Assembly (NCBI RefSeq): GCF_049116555.1
Contig: NZ_JAGDYT010000004.1
Span: 124,001 to 188,000 of the forward strand
Length of the DNA: 64,000 bases
Source of the DNA: Maricaulis maris_C
Lineage (GTDB): Bacteria > Pseudomonadota > Alphaproteobacteria > Caulobacterales > Maricaulaceae
Reading direction: 5' to 3'
Below are positions 41,545 to 51,306 of the stretch, piece by piece. The position numbers were made by a program, and so were the translations under genes. Position 1 is the first letter of the stretch. Every line of letters begins with the position of its first letter. The notes under the pieces were generated by a model. That model was not told the origin of the DNA and made no database searches. It worked only from the letters and a program-made list of their open reading frames with translations.

Positions 41545-43980
41545 CTATTCCGGACGCGTGGCGACGCTGTCGCGGGTCACCCGCAAGTCCAGATCGTCCA
41601 TCATGCTGGATGGGTTGCTGGACGAGCGATAGAGCTCGAGACGGGTCGGTTCGATGCGTGGCGGATAGTAGTTGTCGGTGCGATCGGCATCGGCCGTTTC
41701 CCACAGCGGATCCAGCTCCACGGATACGACCTGGCGGTCCGAGACATAGGTCCAGGTTACATTCCGCGGGTTGTAGCGCCAGACTTCAGCCGGGATGCGC
41801 ACCATCTCGGTGGACCCATCCGCGAAGGTGAATTCGAGGATGATCGGCATGACCACCCCGCCCTCATTGGTGAAGTCGAGATAGTAGACGCGGTCACCGC
41901 TATCGAGGATGTCCGCTTCCCAGTCTTCCAGCCCTTCGCGCATGCTTTCATACGCTTCGCGCTCGCGATTGGTGACGGTATGACGATCATTCTCGGAGTA
42001 GAAATCCAGCACTTCCGGATTGCTGTCGGCATAGAGCGCGACACCGGCCTCACGGTTGGAGACCTGGGTCAGGCTCTCCGGTTCGCGGGCTGCCTGCTCA
42101 CGGGCCCGCATGTTCTCAATGCCCGGGTCCTCGGTATCGAACGTCCCTTCGATCACCCGATCAAGGGAGATGTCGACATGATCGGTGGAGTAGAACCAGC
42201 CACGCCAGAACCAGTCGAGATCCACCCCGGAAACCTCCTCCATCGTGCGGAAGAAATCATAGGGCGTCGGACGCCGGAAGCGCCAGCGCTCGGAATAGGC
42301 CCGGAAGGCCTCGTCGAAGAGTTCGCGGCCCAGAACCGTCTCGCGCAGGACCACCAGCGCAATGGTCGGTTTGGAATAGGCGTTCGGTCCGAACTGAAGG
42401 ATGGAGTCCGACTGGGTCATGATCGGCATCTGGTTGGTTGATGCCATGTAGGACGTGATCGAGTGCGGGTCGCCGCGGCGAACCGGGTAGTTTTCTTCCC
42501 ACTGACGCTCGGCCTGGAATTGCAGGAAGGAGTTCACGCCTTCATCCATCCAGGTCCACTGGCGCTCATCGGTATTGACGACCATCGGGAAGTAGATGTG
42601 GCCGATCTCGTGAATGATCACGCCGATCAGGCCGCGCTTGGAACCCAGCGAATAGCTGAGATTACCATCATCATCGACCATCGGGCGGCCATAGGAGCCA
42701 CCATTGAAGGTGATCATCGGGTATTCCATCCCGCCCTGCGGGCCTGCGATCGATTGCGCGACCGGGTAGGGATAGGGGAAGGCGAAATCATTGTAGACCG
42801 CGAGTGTGTGCTCGACGGCCCGGGTCGAGAAGGTCGACCACAACGGCTCGCTCTCATTGGGATAGAAGGACATCGCCATGACAAGGTCCGGCGCATCGCC
42901 CTCCCCGTCCTGCTCGACACCGACCGCGTCCCAGATGAATTTGCGCGAACCGGCCCAGGCGAAATCGCGGACATTCTCGGCCCGGAATTCCCAGGTCGCC
43001 ATCGAACGGGTGCCGCGACGCTCATTGGCGCGGGCTTCCGCCGGGGTGACGATGAAGACCGGCTCATCAGCCGTGCGGGCCTCTTCCAGACGTTCACGCT
43101 GCGGCTCGGTCAGGACCTCATCGGCATTTTGAAGCACGCCCGTGGCCGAGACGATGAAGTCCTGCGGCACGCGGATCGACACGTCGTAATCGCCAAATTC
43201 GAGACCGAATTCCCCGCGACCGAGGAAGGCCTTGTTATGCCAGCCTTCATAGTCCGAGAAGACCGCGGCACGGGGGAACCATTGGGCGATCTGATAGATG
43301 CAGTCAGCCCCGGTATCCTCGGTTTCCTCGAAGCACTCCCAGCCGGCCCGGCCACCAATGACCTGGGTCTCCACCAGGCGGTAGTCCCATTCGATGGTGA
43401 AAGTGACGCTGTCGCCCGTCTCCAGGTCCGTATCCAGATCGAGACGCAGAAGCGTGTCGACGATGGTGAAGTCCATCGGCGCGCCATTGGCGTCGGTGAC
43501 CCCGGTGATGTTGAAGCCGTAACCGTCCTCATCAAGCATCTGGCGACGCCGCATGGACCGGGCCGAAATCCCTTCGGGCATCGACTCACCCACGCGCCCC
43601 GAGGCGCGCCCGCCACCGCCGACCGTTTCGGTCATCACGGCGATGGAATCGGGACGGAAGCGGTTCTGGTCGAGCAGGAACCACAGGAAGTCCAGCGTGT
43701 CCGGAGCATTGTTGGTATAGGTCACCGTCTCGGTGCCAAAGAGGTGCTTGGCCTCTTCGTCGAGCCGGATATCAATGTCGTAATCGACCTGCTGCTGCCA
43801 GTAATCCGGTCCCGGCGCACCCGTGGCGCGACGTTCGCGATTTGGCGACGGCCAGTCTTCGTCTTCGAGCTGTCGGAAAGCATCACGCCAGTCATTGACG
43901 GTCTGCTGGACGGGCTGGGCGACCGCGACGTTGAACGTCGCGGTCGCTGCAGCCAGTGCAATCATGTGAAGAGTACGCAT
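41545..43980 (-). CDS. M1-family zinc metallopeptidase (aminopeptidase N-like), secreted
   Basis: An 811-residue exported gluzincin peptidase. The N-terminal signal (RTLHMIALAAATATFNVAVA) is followed by a beta domain and the catalytic domain. The zinc motif is IIHEIGHIYFP and the third ligand Glu lies in WTWMDEGVNSFLQF, with the expected 18-residue spacing. The substrate-side motif reads GPQGGMEYPMITF rather than the usual GAMEN, as in the exported bacterial branch of M1. The ATG at 43980 is chosen; another ATG nine bases upstream is possible. It is followed by a DUF6702 gene. Confidence 0.92.
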   Translation of the reverse strand: MRTLHMIALAAATATFNVAVAQPVQQTVNDWRDAFRQLEDEDWPSPNRERRATGAPGPDYWQQQVDYDIDIRLDEEAKHLFGTETVTYTNNAPDTLDFLWFLLDQNRFRPDSIAVMTETVGGGGRASGRVGESMPEGISARSMRRRQMLDEDGYGFNITGVTDANGAPMDFTIVDTLLRLDLDTDLETGDSVTFTIEWDYRLVETQVIGGRAGWECFEETEDTGADCIYQIAQWFPRAAVFSDYEGWHNKAFLGRGEFGLEFGDYDVSIRVPQDFIVSATGVLQNADEVLTEPQRERLEEARTADEPVFIVTPAEARANERRGTRSMATWEFRAENVRDFAWAGSRKFIWDAVGVEQDGEGDAPDLVMAMSFYPNESEPLWSTFSTRAVEHTLAVYNDFAFPYPYPVAQSIAGPQGGMEYPMITFNGGSYGRPMVDDDGNLSYSLGSKRGLIGVIIHEIGHIYFPMVVNTDERQWTWMDEGVNSFLQFQAERQWEENYPVRRGDPHSITSYMASTNQMPIMTQSDSILQFGPNAYSKPTIALVVLRETVLGRELFDEAFRAYSERWRFRRPTPYDFFRTMEEVSGVDLDWFWRGWFYSTDHVDISLDRVIEGTFDTEDPGIENMRAREQAAREPESLTQVSNREAGVALYADSNPEVLDFYSENDRHTVTNREREAYESMREGLEDWEADILDSGDRVYYLDFTNEGGVVMPIILEFTFADGSTEMVRIPAEVWRYNPRNVTWTYVSDRQVVSVELDPLWETADADRTDNYYPPRIEPTRLELYRSSSNPSSMMDDLDLRVTRDSVATRPE

Positions 43981-44090
43981 ATTCCCCATTACCCCTGCTG
44001 TGGGACGTTCCGGGGGAGATTTACCGCGCGTACCGGGCAAGGTCACCCCTGCCTTTCTGCATTGTCATGATGCGGGGTGACCCAGTCTGC

Positions 44091-45386
44091 CTATGCGGTC
44101 GCGGTTGCCCCCATGACCGGGGCGGCCTGTCGACGCTTCCCGAGCGACATCACCCAGGCACCCAGGCCGATGAAGAGCAGGAAGAAACCGGCGAGTACAC
44201 CGGCAACCGGCAAGGCGCCCAGCGCCGCGAAAACGGCCACGACAGCAAAGGTCGAGAGCAGGCGCATACCCAGGCCGAGGCTCTTCTCATCCGGCTCACG
44301 ATTGAAGATCATGTCGCCGACGGAAATCGCGCCCAGACCGATGCAGAGCAGCATGAAGGGCCAGAAAATGAGCCACATGATCGGGATCAGCAGGATGCCC
44401 ACCACCGTAATGGCCAGCAGAATGGTCATCATGATCAGGAAGACCGGTGACAGGGCGAAACTGATGAAGCCCAGGAAACCGGTGACGACAGGTTGGTCAC
44501 GGAATTTCGTCGCCACCGTTGCGCATCCACTCGGCGCAATCATGCAGGCAAGGGCTGCCAGCAGGAAGGCTGCGCCCGGAATGAACAGGCTGAAGACGCC
44601 AGTCGGAAAATCGAACTCCGGACCGAAATCGACCTGCTTCCAGTCTCGGGCGCCGAAATTGAAACGCTCATATTCGTAATCATAACTGCCAAAGCTCGCG
44701 CCATCGGCAAGCACCGGATCATTGGGTGACCGGATCCGCAATTCGCCTGAAACCCGCGTGCCGTCGAGCACATAGACTTCTTCGGCCGTGACCTCGACAT
44801 CGCCCAGGAAAACACCGGACAGGTGGATCTCGCCACCTTCGATATCAACAGGCCCGTCAATCTGGCCAGCGAGGTGAACTTCGCCACCGACAATCTCGGC
44901 GGATCCCGCAATATTGCTCGTGCGGGTGGTTTCTATATAGCCGCCGGCCAGCTTGGCATCTCGGCCAATCTGCGCACTGATTTCCAGATAGCCGGCCGCT
45001 CCGTTGAGCATGCCGCCAATCGTGCCGCCAACCTCGCTGTCACCGCCGGCGAAATTGGCGTCCCCGGTCACTGCTGCATCGGATTGCACGTCGCCACCGG
45101 CGATGTCGAGATCATTGCCAACCGTGCCGGCCACATCGATCTCGCCGCCGACCAGCTGTACGGAGCCGCGGACATCGGCATCGACCTGGATCACGCCGGC
45201 AATACCCTTGATATCACCATCGACCACGCCGCGAACATCCATCTCCCCGCCAAGGAAGATGACGTCATTACTGCTGCCTTCGACTTCCACTTCGCCGCCT
45301 ATGACCTGCGCGGTCGCGGCACCTGTTAAAAGGGAAATGGCCAGCCCCCCGGCCATCACCACTTTCCGCATCTTCATGATGTTCAT
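44091..45386 (-). CDS. Exported beta-helix repeat protein with C-terminal membrane helices
   Basis: A 431-residue protein. A signal peptide (KVVMAGGLAISLLTGAATAQ) leads to about 170 residues of short Gly-Asp-Val repeats such as GDIKGIAGVIQVDADVRGSV and LVGGEIDVAGTVGNDLDIAG. These form rungs like the right-handed beta-helix of bactofilins (DUF583). The C-terminal half has about four to six membrane helices (PGAAFLLAALACMI, LIMMTILLAITVVGILLIP). The ATG at 45386 has a GGGAG site. It lies 60 bp downstream of a related lipoprotein gene on the same strand. A scaffold role in the envelope is a guess. Confidence 0.75.
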   Translation of the reverse strand: MNIMKMRKVVMAGGLAISLLTGAATAQVIGGEVEVEGSSNDVIFLGGEMDVRGVVDGDIKGIAGVIQVDADVRGSVQLVGGEIDVAGTVGNDLDIAGGDVQSDAAVTGDANFAGGDSEVGGTIGGMLNGAAGYLEISAQIGRDAKLAGGYIETTRTSNIAGSAEIVGGEVHLAGQIDGPVDIEGGEIHLSGVFLGDVEVTAEEVYVLDGTRVSGELRIRSPNDPVLADGASFGSYDYEYERFNFGARDWKQVDFGPEFDFPTGVFSLFIPGAAFLLAALACMIAPSGCATVATKFRDQPVVTGFLGFISFALSPVFLIMMTILLAITVVGILLIPIMWLIFWPFMLLCIGLGAISVGDMIFNREPDEKSLGLGMRLLSTFAVVAVFAALGALPVAGVLAGFFLLFIGLGAWVMSLGKRRQAAPVMGATATA

Positions 45387-45446
45387 CTTAAGTCTCCCTG
45401 CGCCCCCCGGCGATCAGGTCAGGATTGAACCGCTATTGGCTTGGGA

Positions 45447-46220
45447 TTAGTCCTCGGTCAGATCGTCGCAATCGCGACCATCGCGCGGCTGGTAGTCAAG
45501 ACCGGACACCTGGGCACCGGATTGCGTGACCGGAGCATTTTCCGCCCAGACCGTGACGCCATCGCGCACGCGCGCCGTTTCGGTGAACACGACATCGATC
45601 GCACAGATCTGGCCACCACCGGTCAGCGATCCGCTGATTTCGACAAGACCGCGCTGATTATTCCGACGATTGCGGTTGAGGTCCTCAGCCGCCACGAGCT
45701 TGACCGGACCGGTGGCCTCACCGGTAAAGCGGATCTCGTCAGCCTGGGCATGGAGCTGATCGCCGAACCATCCGCCAACCGTCATTTCGCCAGCGGCCAG
45801 TGCAGCTTCGCCTTCGACACGCCCGGAGAAGTCGATCTCGCCGCCGGCGAGATTGAGTTCGTCGCCAACATCGGCAGCAAAGGTGATTTCACCACCTGCG
45901 ATGGACGCCTCACGACCGACACGGCCGGAAAAATTGATGTCACCGCCAGCAATCGAAACATCGCCGCCAACCTGGAGGTCATCGGCATCCACATCGCCCG
46001 CCACCAGGCTGAGATCGCCGCCGATGCGGCCGCGCAGATTCACGTCACCGGCCAGACGGCTGTAATCGCCATCGCGGTCCAGAACGACATAACCGTCGAC
46101 AGTCCGCATTCCATGGCCGCGCAGCATCTTGCTGTCATCGTCACCATCGACCACGATCACGCAGCCCGATGTCATCAGCGCAGTGGTCATGGCCGAAGCG
46201 GCCAGCAGGACCTTTTGCAT
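45447..46220 (-). CDS. Beta-helix repeat lipoprotein (bactofilin-like)
   Basis: A 257-residue lipoprotein with lipobox MTSGC near residue 20. Most of the mature part is a run of about 18-residue repeats with the pattern GxxxFSGRVGxxxSIAGGEI, as seen in NFSGRVGREASIAGGEITFA and NLAGGEIDFSGRVEGEAALA. This is the bactofilin-like polymer-forming beta-helix. The C-terminal part has a pair of Cys (QICAIDV and GRDCDDL) also found in the lipoprotein at 48302-48964. Upstream gene of the 44091-45386 gene; divergent from an acyl-ACP/CoA synthetase gene. Confidence 0.75.
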   Translation of the reverse strand: MQKVLLAASAMTTALMTSGCVIVVDGDDDSKMLRGHGMRTVDGYVVLDRDGDYSRLAGDVNLRGRIGGDLSLVAGDVDADDLQVGGDVSIAGGDINFSGRVGREASIAGGEITFAADVGDELNLAGGEIDFSGRVEGEAALAAGEMTVGGWFGDQLHAQADEIRFTGEATGPVKLVAAEDLNRNRRNNQRGLVEISGSLTGGGQICAIDVVFTETARVRDGVTVWAENAPVTQSGAQVSGLDYQPRDGRDCDDLTED

Positions 46221-46294
46221 GTCAGTCTCCCGTACAAGTCAGGGCGTTCGAAGCCCCGGTCAGACGCTCCCCAGCGTTGAGTCGGAGCTTACAT

Positions 46295-46309
46295 TATCGA
46301 ATTTCGATA
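46295..46309. promoter_or_regulatory. Candidate operator in the divergent region
   Basis: TATCGAATTTCGATA is a perfect 7-1-7 inverted repeat. Another half site, TTCGATA, lies at 46329-46335, and an ATCGCGAT palindrome follows. The 253-bp gap serves the beta-helix lipoprotein gene on one side and the acyl-ACP/CoA synthetase on the other, and is AT-rich here as promoters are. A repressor of the TetR or GntR type would bind such a site; which one is unknown. Confidence 0.45.
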
Positions 46310-46473
46310 TCAACCGGTTTTTTCGTTTTTCGATAAATTATTTCCGTATATCGCGATGTAATCTGCATCAAGGTGATGTGAATCATTCCTCCCCCTTCCC
46401 TATACGTCAGCCAGGCGTAATATCCCGGATCAAGCAAACGCTCACGCAAGATGGGCGTTGATGGGAGGATTAC

Positions 46474-48148
46474 ATGGCTGACACTGCAGCCGCTGGCGAC
46501 ATGCCAGCCGGAACCGTTGCCGCTGACACCAATCCGGCGGATATCGGCGAGGTTTTCAACGGGCCGGATTTCAATCTCAAGAGGATTCGCAAATCGGTCT
46601 TTGCCGCTCTGCTCGATTCCAAGCGTCGGTATGGCAGCAAGAAGCTCGCGGCGATCGATGCCGATGGTCGCGAACTGTCCTTCGGCGACCTGACCAAAGC
46701 GGTCTTCGCGCTGGGTCATGCCCTCAAGGAAGGCACCGAAAAGGGCGAAGCGGTGGGTGTTCTGCTGCCGACCGGCGTCGGCGCCATCATCTCCTTCTAC
46801 GCCGTGTCCGCCTATGGCCGTGTTCCGGCCATGCTCAACTTCACCGCCGGCGAACGGGCGCTGAAAGCCGCATGCCGGGCCNNGGGCCTGCAAGGCCAAA
46901 CGCATCGTCACCGCGCGCCGCTTCATTGAGCTCGGCGAGCTCGAGGAGCTGGAGGCCACGCTCAAGGAAGACCATGAGCTGATCTATCTGGAAGACGTGC
47001 GCGAGAACCTCTCGATCAAGGACAAGATCGCCGCGGCCGTTGGTATGGTGGCGCCCTTTCTAGTGCGGGCGCATCCCGACCCTGACAGTCCGGCCGTCTA
47101 TCTCTTCACCTCGGGCACTGAAGGCGATCCCAAGGGCGTTGTTCTCAGCCACGCCAATCTCCTGGCCAATGTCGAACAGGTCCGCGACCATATCCGGATC
47201 CTGCCCACCGATATCCTTTTCAACCCGCTGCCGACCTTCCATTGCTTCGGACTGACAGGCGGGGTGCTGGTCCCGCTCGGTCTCGGCGTTCCGGCGATCT
47301 GCCATCCCACGCCGCTGCAGGCCAAGACGATTGTCAAACGGATCGCCGAAACCAAGGCGACCATCCTGTTCGCGACCGACACTTTCATGAACCAGTACGC
47401 ACGGGCCGCGGACGCCGATGATCTCTCATCCCTGCGCATGGCCGTTTGCGGCGCCGAGCGGGTCAAGGACGAGACCCGATCCTCGCTGCGCCGACGGTTC
47501 AATCTGGAGATTGTCGAAGGCTATGGACTGACAGAGGCCGCGCCGGTTTTCTCGGTCAATCAGCCGGACAATAACCGCCCCGGCACAGTCGGTCAGATCA
47601 TGCCCGGCTGCCAGGCCAGGCTGGTAAAAGTCGATGGCATCACCGATGGCGGCCAATTGCACATCAAGGGGCCGAACATCATGAGGGGCTATATTCGCCC
47701 GGATGCGCCGCTTGTTCTCGATGCGCCAGTCGGAGGCTGGCACGACACCGGCGACATCGTCTCCATTGATGAGGAAGGCTATATCTCCATCCGCGGTCGC
47801 GTGAAACGCTTTGCCAAGCTCGGCGGAGAGATGGTGTCTCTGGCCGTCGTCGAGAATTGTGCGACCTCATTGTGGCCCGACAATATGCACGCTGCCGCGG
47901 CAATCCCGGACAAGCGCAAGGGCGAGCAGGTCGTCCTGCTCACCGATTACGCCAAGGCGGACCGCGCCGACCTTGTCGCCTTCGCCCGCAATCACGGAAT
48001 CTCCGATCTCGCCATTCCGCGCAAGATCATCCAGGTCGAGAGCATACCCGTCCTGGGCACCGGAAAGACCGATTACGGCAGTGTTCAAAAGACCGTGGAA
48101 GCAATGATGTCGGAGAGCGTCAAGCCAGTCGCGGAACCCGCCGAATAG
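46474..48148 (+). CDS. AMP-dependent acyl-ACP/acyl-CoA synthetase (frame broken by two ambiguous bases)
   Basis: Activates fatty acids as acyl-AMP and transfers them to ACP or CoA; most like the C-terminal half of the bifunctional lysophospholipid acylation enzyme Aas. The AMP-binding signature reads VYLFTSGTEGDPKGVVLSH, followed by GYGLTEAAPVFSVN and GWHDTGDIVSIDEEGYISIRG. Upstream, AVGVLLPTGVGAIISFYAVS and MLNFTAGERALKAACRA fit the family. At 46882-46883 the sequence reads NN and the frame shifts by one base just there; the downstream frame resumes with CKAKRIVTARRFIELGELEE. I therefore treat it as one intact gene with an assembly defect. GGGAGG (46463-46468) precedes the ATG. Confidence 0.88.
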
Positions 48149-48301
48149 GCCCGACAGGAAACCGGGGCCTGCCACACACCGCCGGAACAAGAGGGAGCTG
48201 GACCCGGCGGACCTTCCTTGCGGAAAGCGTGTGTGACAGACCCCGGAGGGGCATGCCGGCGTTGATCAGAAAAGCGCCGGCACAACTGGCAAATCCTGTA
48301 C

Positions 48302-48964
48302 CTAGAGGTGATCGCAATCGCGGCCTGCGAGGGCCTCATAGGTGAAACCATCGCCATCGGGCCGGCGATCGGAGATCACCCGCAACTCGCCCTCGATCTG
48401 CGCATTGCGGCGAATTTCCACTTCAGCAGCGCAAATCGTCCCGCCCTGCTGCAAGCGCCCGGACACTTCCACACGGCCATTGCCATGATCGCCGCGACCA
48501 TGGCCACGCACGTGAACCGGGCCGGAAATATCGGCCCGCAAATCCATCCGTCCGGCATCCATTTCCAGACCACCGCCAATGGTGCCGTCCAGGGTGATGC
48601 GTCCAGCCGCGATGGTGACATCACCGCGAATGACCGCATCAACATAGCCGGTCCCGGCATCGATCTCGGCGTCGCCGTCAACTTCCCCGGTAAAGCGCAC
48701 CCGACCGCCGGCTGCGCTCAGATTGCCGCCGACCCGGGCGTCGGAGCGGACACTGGCACCAGCCAGGTCGAGATCGCCGCCGACATGACCATCTGCCCCG
48801 ACCAGCATGCCGGCAAACTCGGCATCGCCCGGGACATCGACATTCCGGGAGGCGACAAGGCCGGCCGATTCAACGGATTGCCCCTCGCCGTGCCCCGAAA
48901 CCGAATAGGTACAGGCAGACAGGGCGATGGCGGCAGTGGCAGAAAGCAGAATTCGGGTCAGCAT
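48302..48964 (-). CDS. Beta-helix repeat lipoprotein, second copy
   Basis: A 220-residue lipoprotein with signal LTRILLSATAAIALSAC (lipobox LSAC). Its repeats, such as VGGDLDLAGASVRSDARVGG and RITLDGTIGGGLEMDAGRMD, follow the same pattern as the protein at 45447-46220. The C-terminal ending also matches: ICAAEVEI, a basic turn and a final GRDCDHL. The two lipoproteins are therefore paralogues placed on either side of the acyl synthetase. A longer frame upstream contains a 24-bp duplication and is not used. Function unknown. Confidence 0.72.
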   Translation of the reverse strand: MLTRILLSATAAIALSACTYSVSGHGEGQSVESAGLVASRNVDVPGDAEFAGMLVGADGHVGGDLDLAGASVRSDARVGGNLSAAGGRVRFTGEVDGDAEIDAGTGYVDAVIRGDVTIAAGRITLDGTIGGGLEMDAGRMDLRADISGPVHVRGHGRGDHGNGRVEVSGRLQQGGTICAAEVEIRRNAQIEGELRVISDRRPDGDGFTYEALAGRDCDHL

Positions 48965-48973
48965 GGCATCCTC

Positions 48974-49021
48974 GCAAGGCTCGGGTTCGAACCTTGGGCA
49001 AGGCTCGGGTTTGACCCTTGG
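48974..49021. repeat. Two tandem copies of a 24-bp repeat
   Basis: The copies at 48974-48997 and 48998-49021 both start GCAAGGCTCGGGTT and differ at two or three positions. They lie just upstream (on the minus strand) of the lipoprotein start codon, so they form part of its 5' leader or promoter region. Confidence 0.8.
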
Positions 49022-49072
49022 ATGCCGCGATGACGTCAATCGGATGCAATCAGGCGAAAATAATTTCAGCCG

Positions 49073-50473
49073 TCAGATGTGAAGCGCTCGTCCATAGGCG
49101 TCCAGGACGCTCTCATGCATCATCTCCGACAGGGTCGGATGCGGGAAGACGGTGTGCATGAGCTCGGCTTCGGTGGTCTCCAGCTGACGCCCGACCACAT
49201 AGCCCTGGATCATCTCGGTGACTTCCGGTCCGACCATGTGGGCGCCCAGCAACTCGCCGGTCTTGGCGTCGAAGACAGTCTTCACCAGGCCCTGGTCATC
49301 ACCGAGCGCAATCGCCTTGCCATTGCCGACGAAGGGGAAGCGGCCGACTTTGACATCATGGCCGGCTTCCTTGGCCTTGGCTTCAGTCAGGCCAACCGAC
49401 GCGACCTGCGGATGGCAATAGGTGCATCCGGGAATATTCCCGGTCTCGAAGGCATGTACATTCTCGCCAGCGATCTTCTCGATACAGACAACGCCTTCAT
49501 GGCTGGCCTTGTGAGCGAGCCAGGGCGGGCCCGCGACATCGCCGATGGCGTAGAGGCCTTTGACATTGGTGCGGCCGAAACCGTCATTGACGACATGGCC
49601 CCGATCGATTTTCACGCCAAGCTTGTCCAGGCCCATATTCTCGATATTGGCGACGATGCCGACGGCCATGATGACCTTTTCAACCTCGATCACTTCAACC
49701 TTGCCCTTGGCATTCTTGACATGGACCTTCACCGTGCTGGCGGTCTTCTCAAGCTTCTCGACCTGGGCCGAAACCATCAGGTTGAGCCCCTGCTTCTTGA
49801 AACTCTTGGCGGCGAAGGCCGAAATTTCGGCATCCTCGACCGGCAGGACACGATCCATCATCTCGACCACGGTCACGTCGGCGCCCATTGTCTTGTAGAA
49901 GCTGGCAAACTCGATCCCGATCGCGCCCGACCCGATGACCAGAAGCGATTTCGGCATGGCGTCCGGAACCATGGCTTCGCGATACGTCCAGATCTTGTCG
50001 CCATCCGGTTCCAGCCCGGCTTGCGGAATGGTCCGCGCCCGTGCGCCGGTCGCGAGAATGACGTGTTTGGCCGCATACCGGTCCTTGCCGACGACAACCG
50101 TGGGGGCGTCCTTGCCCTTTTCGAGAGCGGCGCTGCCTTCAATGACCGTGATCTTGTGCTTCTTCATCAGCATGCCGATCCCGCCCGTGAGGCGTGAGGA
50201 GACTTTCCGCGAACGTTGCACGATTGCCTTGATGTCGAACCCGATCTTGTCGGCGGAAAGGCCGAAATCGGACGCATGCTGCATGAGGTGATAGACCTCG
50301 GCGGAGCGCAGCAGGGCTTTTGTCGGGATACAGCCCCAGTTGAGGCATATGCCGCCGAGATTGTCGCGCTCGACCACCGCGGTCTTGAAACCCAGCTGGG
50401 CCGCACGGATCGCGGCCACATAACCACCGGGTCCACCGCCGATTACGATCACGTCGAAAGCGCCTGCGCTCAT
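49073..50473 (-). CDS. lpd: Dihydrolipoyl dehydrogenase (E3)
   Basis: FAD disulfide oxidoreductase that reoxidises lipoyl groups of the pyruvate or 2-oxoglutarate dehydrogenase complexes. The 466-residue protein has the FAD motif VIVIGGGPGGYVAAIRAAQLG, the redox-active GGICLNWGCIPTKALLRS (two Cys five apart), the NAD motif LLVIGSGAIGIEFASFYKTMG, GLYAIGDVAG, and the interface His-Glu pair in HTVFPHPTLSEMMHESVLDA. It is separated from pdhABC by about 7.7 kb of accessory genes, unlike the compact order in many relatives. Confidence 0.96.
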   Translation of the reverse strand: MSAGAFDVIVIGGGPGGYVAAIRAAQLGFKTAVVERDNLGGICLNWGCIPTKALLRSAEVYHLMQHASDFGLSADKIGFDIKAIVQRSRKVSSRLTGGIGMLMKKHKITVIEGSAALEKGKDAPTVVVGKDRYAAKHVILATGARARTIPQAGLEPDGDKIWTYREAMVPDAMPKSLLVIGSGAIGIEFASFYKTMGADVTVVEMMDRVLPVEDAEISAFAAKSFKKQGLNLMVSAQVEKLEKTASTVKVHVKNAKGKVEVIEVEKVIMAVGIVANIENMGLDKLGVKIDRGHVVNDGFGRTNVKGLYAIGDVAGPPWLAHKASHEGVVCIEKIAGENVHAFETGNIPGCTYCHPQVASVGLTEAKAKEAGHDVKVGRFPFVGNGKAIALGDDQGLVKTVFDAKTGELLGAHMVGPEVTEMIQGYVVGRQLETTEAELMHTVFPHPTLSEMMHESVLDAYGRALHI

Positions 50474-50681
50474 GGCATCCTCATTTATTTCGCTAGCGAA
50501 CCAAAACCGGTCCCTGTATCTGCGGGATACCAGTCTGACCGCTCAGGATCAATCCGCCACCGGTAAATCCGACTCGTCCCCCGCCTCCCCTTAAACGCGT
50601 CGTTCTTATCTATTTAATTTGTCGTTGCATTTATCGCGCTTCAGGCGAAAGATCAGCCTCTTCAACCTGAGGGAGGATTCT

Positions 50682-51281
50682 ATGGGATTGAAACGTTCAA
50701 GGGCCAAATGGCTGGGCGCGATAGCCGCGTTACTGGTGTCAGCGGGCGTTGCCGCGCAGGAACCATTCATGGGCCAGATCACGGCGGTCGGGGAGACTTA
50801 CTGTCCACGCAACTTCATGGAGGCGAATGGCCAGCTTCTGCCGATTTCCAATTACAGCGCTCTCTTTTCGCTGCTCGGCTGCGAATATGGTGGTGATTGC
50901 CGCACCTCCTTCGCCCTGCCGGATCTGCGCGGGCGAGCCATGATTTCTGAAGGTCAGGGCCCCGGATTGCCCTACTACCGCCAGGGGACGATCGGGGGGG
51001 CGACCCAGCGCACCATGACCGTGGCCCAGCTGCCCAGTCACCGTCACTCCATGATGGCGTCAACCAACCCACCCTCGGTCAATTCACCGTCCGGGGCCGC
51101 CATGCCGACCTATGCCGATGCCACCGCGGAGATTTACTCCGACCAGTCACCAGGCTCGGCGCCGCTCAATTCCGCGGTAATCGGTGTCACAGGTGGCAGC
51201 CAGCCATTTTCAATCACCCAGCCGACACTTGCGCTTCGCATGTGCGTTGCGGTCGTCGGCGTCTACCCGTCGCGCTCGTAG
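50682..51281 (+). CDS. Secreted phage tail-collar-domain protein, copy 1
   Basis: A 199-residue protein. A signal peptide (KWLGAIAALLVSAGVAAQ) is followed by a Phage_Collar (microcystin-dependent-protein-like) domain: PFMGQITAVGETYCPRNFME, then NGQLLPISNYSALFSLLG and FALPDLRGRAMISEGQGPG, then LPSHRHSM. The end, MCVAVVGVYPSRS, carries a Cys shared by all three copies. Ribosome site GGGAGG lies just upstream. First of three tandem paralogues, 25 bp before copy 2. Collar domains are normally tip parts of phage tails; an exported version suggests a surface or secreted role. Confidence 0.82.
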   Translation: MGLKRSRAKWLGAIAALLVSAGVAAQEPFMGQITAVGETYCPRNFMEANGQLLPISNYSALFSLLGCEYGGDCRTSFALPDLRGRAMISEGQGPGLPYYRQGTIGGATQRTMTVAQLPSHRHSMMASTNPPSVNSPSGAAMPTYADATAEIYSDQSPGSAPLNSAVIGVTGGSQPFSITQPTLALRMCVAVVGVYPSRS

Positions 51282-51306
51282 GACAACGAAATCCAAGGAG
51301 AATGAA

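Noticed and set aside
42463..44070. 535-codon plus-strand frame opposite the M1 peptidase
   Set aside because: Shadow of the peptidase gene, which has an intact zinc site and signal peptide.
46474..48148. Acyl synthetase as a pseudogene
   Set aside because: The only lesion coincides with two N bases, so an assembly defect is the better explanation.
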